A stretch of 30,448 bases of DNA, taken from the NCBI GenBank assembly GCA_024639165.1, contig JAHEIX010000010.1, positions 1 to 30,448 of the forward strand, read 5' to 3'. This document shows, piece after piece, positions 16,401-23,196 of this stretch (positions are counted from its first letter, which is position 1; each line of letters begins with the position of its first letter). The DNA is from UBA7446 sp024639165 (GTDB lineage Bacteria; Bacteroidota; Bacteroidia; Flavobacteriales; Flavobacteriaceae). Below the pieces are notes generated by a model. The model did not search any database and was not told the origin of the DNA. It saw nothing but the letters and a program-made list of their open reading frames with translations. A program made the translations under genes and the position numbers.

Positions 16401-17548
16401 GGTTCATATACATAAACCCCTTTGTCAATACAACTAAACCAAACACGCTCATTTTCGTCTTTTGCAATGGCAGAAATAGATGAGGGAAAGGGTGTTACCT
16501 GGCTTTTATTGTTGTTTTGAAGAAAGCTAAACTTAAAGTGTTTTGGATCATATTTATTTAATCCTTGGTCGTAATACCCCATCCATATACGATCGTTAGC
16601 ATCACAGTGTATGGACCAAACAGAATTGGATTGTATGCTAAAATCATTTCCAATTTCTTTTAAGTATTGATCTAAAACTTGTCCATCGTTAGACAATACA
16701 AAAAGCCCATCATTTTCAGAACCACATAAAATTAGTCCGTCTTTATATTCTTTAACTGAGAAAATTCGTTTTTCCGTTATAGGGTAATGTTCCATTACAA
16801 AATTGGTAGCGGTAGTAGGAATGATTTTTAAAACCCCGTTTTGCACTGTTCCAGCCCATAAATTTCCAAACGTATCAGTTTCTAAACTTACGATTTCACT
16901 AGACAAAAGATCCTGGTTTTGAAGCTTACGATTTTCAACAGCTTTTAGTTTTAGTGCTGTAAAATCTAGTTGCATCAAGCCTATACTACTGCCCACCCAT
17001 ATGCGCTTCAATTTGTCTACCGCGATATCGTTTACTTGCAGTCCGTTTTCTTCTATACCTTCTTGTAGAATAACTTTTTGAAATTCTTTAGTAATTGTAT
17101 TGAACACATACACTCCTTTTTCATGCGTGCCAACGATAATTCTGATTTCATCCAATTGCGCTAAACTGTGCACCGATAGTTTTACTCCTTCAGGGTTAAA
17201 CTGTGAAAAAGTAGCTGTTTTTTGGTTGTACAAGTTTAAGCCGTTGCTCGTGGCAATCCACAAGGTATTTTTTTGATCTATATACAAATCGTGAATCTCA
17301 GAACTCGATAAGGCAGAAGCTGTATTAACATCATGTTTGAATGTCTCAACAGTAATGCCATTGTATTTTTTAAGTCCACCCCCATAAGTTCCTATCCAAA
17401 GCTGATTGTTGGAATCGTTAATCATACAAGTGATGGCACGTGTGCCAATGTCTTCGCTTGTTTTCACAAACAAAAAGGGGTTTTCTTGTGCGATTGCACC
17501 AAAAACGAAAATCAAACTACAGACTAAGAAATGGTAAATTTTAATCAT
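13421..17548 (-). CDS. Hybrid two-component system regulator (HTCS), AraC-family output
   Basis: A single 1375-residue protein holding a full phosphorelay. Signal peptide or first membrane anchor 1-20; 14 propeller blades of the W-hG-T-x-x-G-h type from about 51 to 660 (two seven-bladed sensor propellers); Y_Y_Y domain about 715-785; membrane helix about 793-812; histidine kinase with His850 in SHEFRTPL; ATPase N-box NLLSNAFKAT (967-976) and GTGIGL (1043-1048); receiver domain with Asp1170 in IIADVMMPEMDG; AraC helix-turn-helix about 1280-1365. All key phosphorelay residues are present, so it should be active. Family members sense oligosaccharides in the periplasm and switch on the neighbouring polysaccharide locus; here the ligand is probably a xylo-oligosaccharide (inference from context). 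It is divergent from the sulfatase and followed by a co-transcribed secreted protein. Confidence 0.96.
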   Translation of the reverse strand: MIKIYHFLVCSLIFVFGAIAQENPFLFVKTSEDIGTRAITCMINDSNNQLWIGTYGGGLKKYNGITVETFKHDVNTASALSSSEIHDLYIDQKNTLWIATSNGLNLYNQKTATFSQFNPEGVKLSVHSLAQLDEIRIIVGTHEKGVYVFNTITKEFQKVILQEGIEENGLQVNDIAVDKLKRIWVGSSIGLMQLDFTALKLKAVENRKLQNQDLLSSEIVSLETDTFGNLWAGTVQNGVLKIIPTTATNFVMEHYPITEKRIFSVKEYKDGLILCGSENDGLFVLSNDGQVLDQYLKEIGNDFSIQSNSVWSIHCDANDRIWMGYYDQGLNKYDPKHFKFSFLQNNNKSQVTPFPSSISAIAKDENERVWFSCIDKGVYVYEPAKNKYIHLNDPANNIAKGLNSMDIPSLFIDSKQNVWIASWYNGIYLLKKGSKRFINFSTNSHRNVLKSNRIVSFSEDSNGVIWIGTFSSGLVSYDQKTEKIRHHASEAFQKFELQNGNIRKVLVDKDDNVWMGTRKGIYRYNQKKGEVVSYNAKIRELTNGVVADFIVFALYEDSKNNIWVGTDGYGLFSYSSVEDSFTWHGKDSEIRNMSINSITQTYDGFYWLGTDDGLIRYDQANENFRIFESEDGLLSKKINRSAFYTERNTLYLGTSEGINFFDFNNIPLNENLPKIIFQDLKIGNKRIAVSENGPLKKSIQYSDTIMLSHDQSSFSIDFIGVNMTRGEKNNYAYMLEGLDRDWNYVDQLRTATFTNIKPGKYVFKLKAANNDGIWNDASKEVFIKVQPPYWATVGAKICYFVILCGLGFYIFRLIKLRVRERRKAEVERNQRKQTEELHAKKIQFFTNISHEFRTPLTLMLNPLESLLSAPDVTALPDDVRAKHRIIHRNTKRMKRLIDELMDFRKMQFGKIQLRVKETDLLAVVKNVTSYYEEEALYRNIHLNFAHEEIGQTRFWADTSMLEKIIFNLLSNAFKATKEGGAIDVVVRYHQGGVVFPLIDNMQPQDAFEVIIKDSGIGIKKENIRNIFERFYQDKDNNEQYYGGTGIGLEVVRKFVDYHMGKIEVESEEELGTSFKIFFAAGKTHFSENQFATYTTEQPQQNITQTRDENLENTEPHTEKEHSLLIIEDNLELREYLKLELKGAYRVLEAANGKIGLEMAKQHKPDVIIADVMMPEMDGIEMCQVLKSNKSTSTIPVLMLTAKVAEKERIEGIDAGADVYLKKPFSVNLLKSHLRQLVKAKNTFYQTYFKSLELDVDDANYDKKILADVLNVIGNNLSKEDLCVQDIANELGLSRSKLYRKIKALTGNSANEIIRKTRLEKAKELLTKTDMSIGEICFKVGFASPSYFTKRFKEHTGVIPKEYRLNNKDQKEIATS

Positions 17549-17558
17549 CTGGGTAAAA

Positions 17559-17566
17559 CTAATATA
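17559..17566 (-). promoter_or_regulatory. Possible -7 element of the HTCS gene
   Basis: Read on the minus strand this is TATATTAG, one base from TAnnTTTG and the same octamer found before the GH43 operon and susC. It is only 10 bases from the start codon at 17548, and no -33 element is seen at proper spacing, so it may instead be a regulator site. Confidence 0.25.
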
Positions 17567-17605
17567 AAAATTTGACCAAACAAGTTGCTGTATTATAATT
17601 ATTCA

Positions 17606-17628
17606 GCCATTTGTAACAATATAATGGC
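17606..17628. repeat. Inverted repeat GCCATT-N11-AATGGC in the HTCS/sulfatase divergent region
   Basis: GCCATT (17606-17611) and AATGGC (17623-17628) flank a short palindrome TTGTAACAA (17611-17619). It lies upstream of the sulfatase promoter and between the two divergent genes, a natural place for a regulator to bind. Binding is not shown. Confidence 0.3.
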
Positions 17629-17636
17629 CAATTTGT

Positions 17637-17667
17637 TTTGACAAAGACAAGAGGTGAATTATAATTG
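17637..17667 (+). promoter_or_regulatory. Likely promoter of the sulfatase gene
   Basis: TTTG (17637-17640) is followed after 19 bases by TATAATTG (17660-17667), one base from the Bacteroidota consensus TTTG-N19-TAnnTTTG. The same bases also give TTGACA (17638-17643), 16 bases, TATAAT (17660-17665), the classic sigma-70 hexamers. Transcription would start near 17673, about 35 bases before the ATG. Confidence 0.5.
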
Positions 17668-17673
17668 TTAGTT

Positions 17674-17694
17674 TTAATGCATCAATTAATGCAT
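17674..17694 (+). repeat. Tandem TTAATGCAT repeat in the sulfatase leader
   Basis: TTAATGCAT occurs at 17674-17682 and again at 17686-17694, a 12-base period; each copy contains the palindrome ATGCAT. It lies just downstream of the predicted promoter, where a bound protein could block or stimulate transcription. Confidence 0.35.
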
Positions 17695-17707
17695 TTTATC
17701 TTAAGAC

Positions 17708-19114
17708 ATGATGAAATTATCATACACTGCCCTTTTTTCTGCGCTATTATTTTCATTTTTGACTCATGGTCAAGCTGCTGCTGATGCCCCCACACCAAAT
17801 ATTTTTATCTATTTAGCTGATGATCAAAATGCATGGGACTATGAAATTCACGGTAATGATCAAGTGGATACATCCCATTACGACCGTCTTGTGCGTGAGG
17901 GCATGTCTTTTACAAATGCCTATACCGCACAGGCCATTTGTGCACCAAGCCGCTCCCAATTATTTACGGGCCTTTTTCCAGTAAGAAATGGTTGTATGGC
18001 AAATCATTTGCCTGTGAAAAAAGTGAAAGACATCAACGACTATTTTAGCGATTTAGGCTATGAAGTTATTTTGGCTGGTAAAGGGCATATCAAACCCTCT
18101 ACTGTGTTTAACTGGACCCATTTTTACAACACTACCGAAAACAGACTATTGCCCTTAATTAAAGTCAAAAAATATATTCAAAACACAACAAAACCGTTTT
18201 GTATCATTTTCGCTTCTGATCTTCCTCACGGCCCATACCCCAAGCAAAATAATTATGCAGATAAACCTTTGGACTACGATCCCTCTGTAAAGAATCCAAC
18301 CCAAAATATTGCACGCAACAAATCTGGATATTATCAAAACATTGAAGATGACAATGCCCAACTAGGACGAGTACTTAGCATGCTCACGTCTGAAATGGTA
18401 CTAGACGATGCCTTGTTTATGTATATGTCAGACCACGGCTTAAAGGGCAAGTGGAGTGTTCGCGAAACGGGGATTAAAATTCCCATGGTAGTGCGTTGGC
18501 CTCAAAAGGTAATGCCCAAAACCCAGTCAGATAGATTGGTTACCATAGCCGATGTGTTGCCTACTTTGGTGCATACTGCTGGTGGTGGCGATATTGAAGC
18601 TATAGACGGGCGAAGCTTTTTGCCATTACTTTCTGGGGATGACAAGCCCATTAGAGATTATGTTTATGCAATTTCGACCAGACAAAATATCCAAAAGTGC
18701 CAAATATTTCCCTCTAGATCGGTGCGAGGAACACGGTATAAATATATCCGAAACTTTAACGCTATGGAAGTAGTGGACCAAAACCTTGGTGATAACCCCG
18801 CAGTTAATGCGTTTATTAAACTTGGCGCCCAAGCGTTTGAGCATGTTCCTTACGAAGAGCTGTATGATCTTCAAAACGACCCTTATGAGCACCACAATTT
18901 GGCATCGAATACCAAATTCAATAAAATTAAGGAGGAGCTAGCACAAGAATTAGCGCGATGGATGACCCAGCAAGGCGACTTTTTGATTACACACACCATG
19001 CCACTAATTAAGCCGACACTTCATCCCTTAGATCGCACTTCAAAATGGAACAAGCCCGACAAAGCCCTGCTTGGAACCTTAACAGATGAAGATTATATGG
19101 AGGTACATTACTAA
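17708..19114 (+). CDS. Formylglycine-dependent sulfatase, exported
   Basis: A 468-residue S1-family sulfatase with a signal peptide (1-22, ...FLTHGQ or up to AAA). The maturation motif C-A-P-S-R (78-82) is canonical; Cys78 becomes formylglycine. Metal and sulfate ligands are visible: Asp38-Asp39 in LADDQ, Arg82, Lys125 and His127 in GKGHIKP, His174 in DLPHGP, Asp242-His243 in MSDHG, and Lys248. Nothing essential is missing. It should remove sulfate esters from a glycan, most likely in the periplasm. Its position between a xylan-type regulator and the xylose operon suggests a sulfated xylan or another sulfated, xylose-containing algal polysaccharide (inference). The S1 subfamily and the carbon position attacked cannot be told by eye. 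It needs a maturase encoded elsewhere. It has its own probable promoter, divergent from the regulator. Confidence 0.92.
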   Translation: MMKLSYTALFSALLFSFLTHGQAAADAPTPNIFIYLADDQNAWDYEIHGNDQVDTSHYDRLVREGMSFTNAYTAQAICAPSRSQLFTGLFPVRNGCMANHLPVKKVKDINDYFSDLGYEVILAGKGHIKPSTVFNWTHFYNTTENRLLPLIKVKKYIQNTTKPFCIIFASDLPHGPYPKQNNYADKPLDYDPSVKNPTQNIARNKSGYYQNIEDDNAQLGRVLSMLTSEMVLDDALFMYMSDHGLKGKWSVRETGIKIPMVVRWPQKVMPKTQSDRLVTIADVLPTLVHTAGGGDIEAIDGRSFLPLLSGDDKPIRDYVYAISTRQNIQKCQIFPSRSVRGTRYKYIRNFNAMEVVDQNLGDNPAVNAFIKLGAQAFEHVPYEELYDLQNDPYEHHNLASNTKFNKIKEELAQELARWMTQQGDFLITHTMPLIKPTLHPLDRTSKWNKPDKALLGTLTDEDYMEVHY

Positions 19115-19234
19115 AGTTTCTCACATAAGCTCAAAAGGGTTAAATATGTTAATTAGCATAGCTGATTTAGATGCTTTGGAACCCATGTATTAGTTTTTGC
19201 TCAATTTATTATAATTCCCGACAAGTCACCATAA

Positions 19235-19242
19235 TATATTTG
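19235..19242 (+). promoter_or_regulatory. Possible -7 element of the GH43-xylBA-xylE operon
   Basis: TATATTTG fits TAnnTTTG exactly and lies 21 bases before the ATG at 19264. No TTG is found at the normal -33 distance; a TTTG at 19196-19199 is too far away (35 bases). Activator-dependent initiation would fit a weak -33 region. Confidence 0.4.
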
Positions 19243-19263
19243 ACATGACTTTAAACCAAAACC

Positions 19264-20355
19264 ATGCTCAATAAATTCTTTTCTATTTTTTTACCATTAC
19301 TTGTTATATCAGTATCAATCAGCTCATGTGGTCAATTATCAGAACAAGTAAATCCAAATCCAGACTTTTTAAATACCCCTCTGGTTAGTGAAATTTTTAC
19401 AGCTGATCCTTCTGCACATATTTTTAATGACCGCATTTATATTTATGCCTCTCACGATATTGAGTCAGGTGGCATTGAAGACGATAGCGGCAATCATTTT
19501 AACATGATAGATTACCAAGTGTTGTCTATGAACCTAGACGGCAGTGATGTTACCGTACATCCCGTGGGTTTAAGTGTTGACGATGTGCCATGGGCAAAAA
19601 GTAAATTTTGGGCACCAGATGCAGCATATAAAGACGGCACATATTATTTGTATTACCCTGCCAAAGATGCCGATAACATATTTAGACTAGGTGTTGCTAC
19701 TTCAGACAAACCCGAAGGTCCTTTCACCCCGCAGCCCGAACCAATGAAAGATAGCTACAGCATTGATCCTGCTGTTTATGTAGACGATGACGGTAGTGCT
19801 TATATTTATTATGGAGGTATTTGGGGCGGACAATTACAACGTTGGGAAAGTGGATCTTATGATGAAAATGGGTCTTTAAAAGATATGGGAATCCCTGATA
19901 ACCCAGCCATATTACCACGAATTGCAAAACTCTCAGACGACATGCTTGAGTTTGCCGAAGAAGTAAAGCAAATTGAAATTTTAGACAAAAACGGCAATCC
20001 CATTTTAACTAAAGATTTAGACAGAAGATTTTTTGAAGCGCCTTGGATTCACAAGCACAACGGCACCTATTATTTGAGCTACTCTACGGGGGACACTCAC
20101 CTGTTGGCCTATGCCACTGGCGACAATCCATACGGACCATTTACGTATCAAGGTGTGCTCAACGAACCAGTACAAGGCTGGACAAACCATCATTCTACTT
20201 TGAAAGTTGGAAACCAGTGGTTTTTGTTTTACCACGATACCGAGATTTCAGGGAAAACACATTTGAGAAATGTTAAATTCACTACATTTAAACACAACGA
20301 AGACGGAACTATTGATCCAATGAAGACTTACTTTGGTAACGATTGGAGATTCTAA
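19264..20355 (+). CDS. GH43 (subfamily 1-like) beta-xylosidase/arabinofuranosidase, lipoprotein
   Basis: A 363-residue single-domain GH43 enzyme. The leader ends with ISSC (Cys22), a lipobox, so it is membrane-anchored and probably faces the periplasm. Catalytic residues: Asp48 in TADPSAH (base), Asp168 in SIDPAVYVDDDG (modulator) and Glu258 in FFEAPW (acid). The text IDPAVYVDDDGSAYIYYGG and the WAPDAAYKDGTYYLYYPA segment are typical of the GH43_1 type. It should release xylose or arabinose from short oligosaccharides. It is first in a run with xylulokinase (22-base gap), xylose isomerase and symporter, so released xylose is passed straight to uptake and metabolism. It differs from the other GH43 in lacking the C-terminal sandwich, suggesting different linkages are covered. 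Confidence 0.92.
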   Translation: MLNKFFSIFLPLLVISVSISSCGQLSEQVNPNPDFLNTPLVSEIFTADPSAHIFNDRIYIYASHDIESGGIEDDSGNHFNMIDYQVLSMNLDGSDVTVHPVGLSVDDVPWAKSKFWAPDAAYKDGTYYLYYPAKDADNIFRLGVATSDKPEGPFTPQPEPMKDSYSIDPAVYVDDDGSAYIYYGGIWGGQLQRWESGSYDENGSLKDMGIPDNPAILPRIAKLSDDMLEFAEEVKQIEILDKNGNPILTKDLDRRFFEAPWIHKHNGTYYLSYSTGDTHLLAYATGDNPYGPFTYQGVLNEPVQGWTNHHSTLKVGNQWFLFYHDTEISGKTHLRNVKFTTFKHNEDGTIDPMKTYFGNDWRF

Positions 20356-20377
20356 TAACTAACAGTTACTTCTATAC

Positions 20378-21859
20378 ATGTATAATATTGGATATGATAT
20401 AGGCAGCTCCTCCATAAAAGCGGCACTAGTAGAAGTGGATACGGGAAAACAAATTGCCGTTACCCACGAACCCGAGGGCGAGATGGGCATGATTAGCCCC
20501 AAAGTATCTTGGGCAGAACAAGATCCTGAGGTGTGGTGGGAACTGATTTGTTTGGCCACAAAAAAACTTTTAAAGCAAACAGGTATTGATTCAGCTAAGA
20601 TTAGCGGAATTGGCATTGCTTATCAAATGCATGGGTTGGTTGTGGTAGACCGCAATGGTTCACCACTTCGAAATGCCATCATCTGGTGCGACAGTAGAGC
20701 AGTAGCTATTGGGAACGAAGCCTTTAAGGCATTAGGCACCAAAAAATGTATGGAGCATTTGCTCAACAGTCCTGCAAATTTTACAGCTTCCAAGCTAAAG
20801 TGGGTGCATGACAACGAGCCGGATATTTATGAAAAAATATATAAATACATGCTGCCTGGCGATTATATTGCCTATAAGTTTTCAGGAGACATAACCACTA
20901 CCATTAATGGACTTTCGGAGGGCACCCTTTGGGATTATAAAAATCACGAACCTGCAAACTGGCTGCTTTCATATTACAAACTAAACCCAGAAATGACCCC
21001 CGATTTAGTTGATAATTTTTCTGTACAGGCAAGACTCAACCAACAGGGAGCGGAAGCTTCCGGACTAAAAGCTGGGACACCTATTTCCTACCGAGCTGGG
21101 GATCAACCCAACAATGCATTATCTCTTAACGTGATGAAGCCTGGAGAGGTTGCTGCCACGGGTGGAACATCTGGCGTGGTATATGCCCTTACCGACAGCA
21201 TGCAAACAAAAGAACTTGAACGCATCAATCATTTTGCACACGTAAACTATACTTCTTCCACACCTGTTATTGGGAAGTTATTGTGTATCAATGGAGCTGG
21301 CATACAGTACAGATGGATGAAAAACAATACAGGGGCTGAGAGCTACAACCACATGAACCAACTTGCCGATGCAGCACCTGTAGGGGCTAATGGATTGTGC
21401 GTGATGCCCTTTGGTAATGGCGCAGAACGTATGTTGGGCAATAGAAATATTGAAGCCAGGATGTTAAATATCAACCTAAACAAACACAGCCAAGGCTCTA
21501 TTTACAGAGCAACACTTGAGGGTATTGCATTCTCTTTTATTTATGGAATGAAGTTTATTAAAAGTGAGAATACGCCTTTGCATGTTATAAGAGCTGGAAA
21601 TGACAACTTGTTCAGATCCGAGCTTTTCGCCAACACCATTGCATCTTTAATTGGACAAGAGATTGAAATATACAATACAACTGGCGCCATCGGTGCCGCA
21701 AGGGCTGCCTCGGTTCACCACGACGATTTGGCTGCTTTTGGCGAGCTAATTTCAAAAAATGATTACGTGAGTAGTTATACTCCTCAAAAAAATACAGACG
21801 ATTATGTCGAAGCCTATGAAAAATGGGAAAAAGAACTAAAAACAATAATCAATAATTAA
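20378..21859 (+). CDS. xylB: Xylulokinase
   Basis: A 493-residue FGGY-family sugar kinase that phosphorylates D-xylulose to D-xylulose 5-phosphate with ATP, feeding the pentose phosphate pathway. The N-terminal phosphate-binding loop reads YDIGSSSIKAALV (6-18). The substrate motif QMHGLV (83-88) is that of xylulokinases, catalytic Asp242 lies in YRAGDQPNNA, and TGGTSG (261-266) follows. Length is normal for the family. It lies 22 bases after the GH43 gene and 7 bases before xylA, so it is in one operon. The identification rests on the family signatures together with the adjacent isomerase. Confidence 0.95.
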   Translation: MYNIGYDIGSSSIKAALVEVDTGKQIAVTHEPEGEMGMISPKVSWAEQDPEVWWELICLATKKLLKQTGIDSAKISGIGIAYQMHGLVVVDRNGSPLRNAIIWCDSRAVAIGNEAFKALGTKKCMEHLLNSPANFTASKLKWVHDNEPDIYEKIYKYMLPGDYIAYKFSGDITTTINGLSEGTLWDYKNHEPANWLLSYYKLNPEMTPDLVDNFSVQARLNQQGAEASGLKAGTPISYRAGDQPNNALSLNVMKPGEVAATGGTSGVVYALTDSMQTKELERINHFAHVNYTSSTPVIGKLLCINGAGIQYRWMKNNTGAESYNHMNQLADAAPVGANGLCVMPFGNGAERMLGNRNIEARMLNINLNKHSQGSIYRATLEGIAFSFIYGMKFIKSENTPLHVIRAGNDNLFRSELFANTIASLIGQEIEIYNTTGAIGAARAASVHHDDLAAFGELISKNDYVSSYTPQKNTDDYVEAYEKWEKELKTIINN

Positions 21860-21866
21860 CTATACC

Positions 21867-23186
21867 ATGGGAGATAAAGAATACTTCAAGGGAATACCAA
21901 AAATTGCATTCGAAGGAAAAACATCAAACAATCCTTTGGCCTTTAAATACTACAATCCAGATCAAGTTGTGGCCGGCAAGACTATGCGCGAACACTTCAA
22001 ATTTGCTATTGCTTATTGGCATAGCTTTTGTGGCCAAGGTTCGGATCCATTTGGCGCTGGTACCCAAAACTTTCCTTGGGATCAAAGCAACGATCCAGTT
22101 CAAGCTGCCAAAGACAAGGCAGATGCTGCTTTTGAATTTATATCCAAAATGGGCTTTGATTACTTCTGCTTTCACGATTATGATCTTATCCAAGAAGGCA
22201 GTTCATTGGTCGAATCAGAAAAGCGATTAGAAGCCATTACGGATTATATAAAAACCAAACAAGAGGCCTCAGGGATCAAGCTTTTGTGGGGAACGGCAAA
22301 TTGCTTTTCCAACCCAAGATATATGAACGGCGCCGCCACCAATCCTGATTTTGACGTAGTTGCCTATGCGGGTGCTCAAGTTAAAATGGCATTGGACGCT
22401 ACCCTAAAACTCAACGGTGAAAACTATGTATTCTGGGGTGGTCGTGAAGGATATATTTCGTTACTAAATACCGATATGGGACGCGAGCAAGAGCACATGG
22501 CACGTTTTTTAACCATGGCTAAAGACTATGCACGTTCGCAAGGGTTTACGGGAACTTTCTTTATTGAGCCTAAGCCTATGGAGCCAAGCAAACATCAATA
22601 TGATTTTGATGCGGCAACATCCATTGGTTTTTTACAAAAATATGGCCTTCAAGACGATTTTAAATTGAATATTGAAGTCAATCACGCAACCTTGGCACAG
22701 CACACTTTTGAGCATGAACTGACGGTTGCTGCCAATGACAATATGTTGGGTAGTATTGACGCCAACAGGGGCGACTACCAAAATGGGTGGGATACGGATC
22801 AATTCCCCAACAATATTGAAGAAACGGCTCGAGCCATGATGGTTTTTCTCAAAGCAGGTGGTTTACAAGGTGGTGGTGTTAATTTTGATGCCAAAATCAG
22901 ACGAAATTCAACGGACTTGGAAGACCTATTCCATGCACACATTGGAGGTGCAGATACCTTTGCACGCGGGCTTCTAGTAGCAGATAAAGTACTTAACGAT
23001 CCTGCTTTTTCATCTATAGTTAATGGGCGATATGCTTCGTTTGACAGTGGACAAGGATCTGCATTTGAGCAAGGTAAATTGTCGCTGACCGATTTATTTG
23101 ATGTGGCCACCAACAATACGGCTGCTATCACGCCGATAAGCGGTAAGCAAGAGTATTTAGAAAATATTTTAAATAACCACATATAA
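21867..23186 (+). CDS. xylA: Xylose isomerase
   Basis: A 439-residue class II xylose isomerase, which converts D-xylose to D-xylulose in the cytoplasm using two divalent metal ions. Visible signatures: HDYDL with His103 and Asp106, FWGGREGY (189-196), FIEPKPMEPSKHQYDFD (232-248, metal ligand Glu234), NIEVNHATLAQHTFEHE (268-284, Glu270 and His273), SIDANRGD (296-303, Asp298) and the NFDAKIRR loop (339-346). Length and the long N-terminus (FKGIPKIAFEGK...NPLAFKYYNP) fit the class II form. It sits directly between xylB and the symporter, with 7- and 10-base gaps. Confidence 0.97.
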   Translation: MGDKEYFKGIPKIAFEGKTSNNPLAFKYYNPDQVVAGKTMREHFKFAIAYWHSFCGQGSDPFGAGTQNFPWDQSNDPVQAAKDKADAAFEFISKMGFDYFCFHDYDLIQEGSSLVESEKRLEAITDYIKTKQEASGIKLLWGTANCFSNPRYMNGAATNPDFDVVAYAGAQVKMALDATLKLNGENYVFWGGREGYISLLNTDMGREQEHMARFLTMAKDYARSQGFTGTFFIEPKPMEPSKHQYDFDAATSIGFLQKYGLQDDFKLNIEVNHATLAQHTFEHELTVAANDNMLGSIDANRGDYQNGWDTDQFPNNIEETARAMMVFLKAGGLQGGGVNFDAKIRRNSTDLEDLFHAHIGGADTFARGLLVADKVLNDPAFSSIVNGRYASFDSGQGSAFEQGKLSLTDLFDVATNNTAAITPISGKQEYLENILNNHI

Positions 23187-23196
23187 ACAACCAATC

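Noticed and set aside
19137..19184. Nested GGGTT/AACCC and AGCAT/ATGCT pairing after the sulfatase gene
   Set aside because: Arms are short, interrupted and not followed by a T-run, so neither a terminator nor a known riboswitch is supported.
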